Shown here: positions 6,301-6,303 of the stretch, piece after piece
Position numbering within the stretch: the first letter of the stretch is position 1
How the letters are laid out: each line of letters begins with the position of its first letter
Assembly: GCA_021814855.1 (NCBI GenBank)
Contig: JAKAHQ010000108.1
Span: 1-6,303 of the forward strand
Length of the DNA stretch: 6,303 bases
Direction of reading: 5' to 3'
DNA from: Bacteroidota bacterium
GTDB taxonomy: Bacteria > Bacteroidota > Ignavibacteria > Ignavibacteriales > Melioribacteraceae
Notes under the pieces: generated by a model
Database searches by the model: none
What the model saw: the letters and a program-made list of their open reading frames with translations, nothing else
Told to the model about the DNA's origin: nothing
Translations under genes and position numbers: made by a program

Positions 6301-6303
6301 CAT

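Larger units (their letters stand above)
5972..6303. other. 332-bp region without a convincing gene (leader of the hydrolase gene)
   Basis: All three minus-strand frames entering at 6303 meet a stop by 6266, so any upstream minus-strand gene must end at or before that point. Only tiny ORFs exist: 31 codons on the minus strand (6187-6092, MASISIKLTDQ...) and 43 codons on the plus strand (6129-6260, MASTIAEIGW...). They overlap each other, lack Shine-Dalgarno sites and match nothing I know. Also present are a hairpin at 6061-6080, a near-direct repeat AGCCGAAATCG (6143-6153) / AGCCGAAAATCG (6193-6204), and structure at the right end. The promoter of the hydrolase gene is probably here, but no box is clear. 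Confidence 0.6.

Noticed and set aside
1..6303. CRISPR array, tRNA, rRNA, insertion sequence, phage or defence genes
   Set aside because: No spaced repeats, RNA-gene signatures, transposase motifs or terminal inverted repeats were seen; nearly all of 1-5971 is explained by three ordinary protein genes.

Overview
The window looks like part of a carbohydrate-degradation locus from a bacterium of the Bacteroidota/Chlorobiota (FCB) group, most likely Ignavibacteria-like. The best clue is the C-terminus of the middle protein. It carries an NYPNPFNPST-type sorting tail, the form of the type IX secretion (T9SS) tail that is especially common in Ignavibacteria and Melioribacter-type genomes. Moderate-to-low GC and AT-rich gaps fit. 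This is inference from motifs; no taxonomic marker gene is present.

Layout: everything recognisable is on the minus strand, so transcription runs from high to low coordinates. First is an 833-residue secreted alpha/beta hydrolase (5971 to 3470) with a strong Shine-Dalgarno site. After a 128-bp gap comes a 406-residue secreted GH18 protein of the endo-beta-N-acetylglucosaminidase type with a T9SS tail (3341 to 2121). It overlaps, through an ATGA junction, a GH92 alpha-mannosidase (2124 to the window edge) whose last residues lie outside the window.

Working together (inference): a GH18 endoglycosidase plus a GH92 alpha-mannosidase is the classic pairing for high-mannose N-glycans. The first cuts the chitobiose core and releases the glycan from protein; the second trims alpha-linked mannose. 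The large hydrolase could be an esterase that removes acyl decorations, or a peptidase acting on the glycoprotein; its substrate cannot be read from sequence. No SusC/SusD-type transporter, sensor or regulator is in the window.

The right end (5972-6303) has no convincing gene. It holds the leader of the hydrolase gene, small hairpins, a short imperfect direct repeat, tiny overlapping ORFs on both strands, and a terminator-like hairpin pointing rightward, opposite to the known genes. No CRISPR, tRNA, rRNA, insertion sequence or phage feature was seen.
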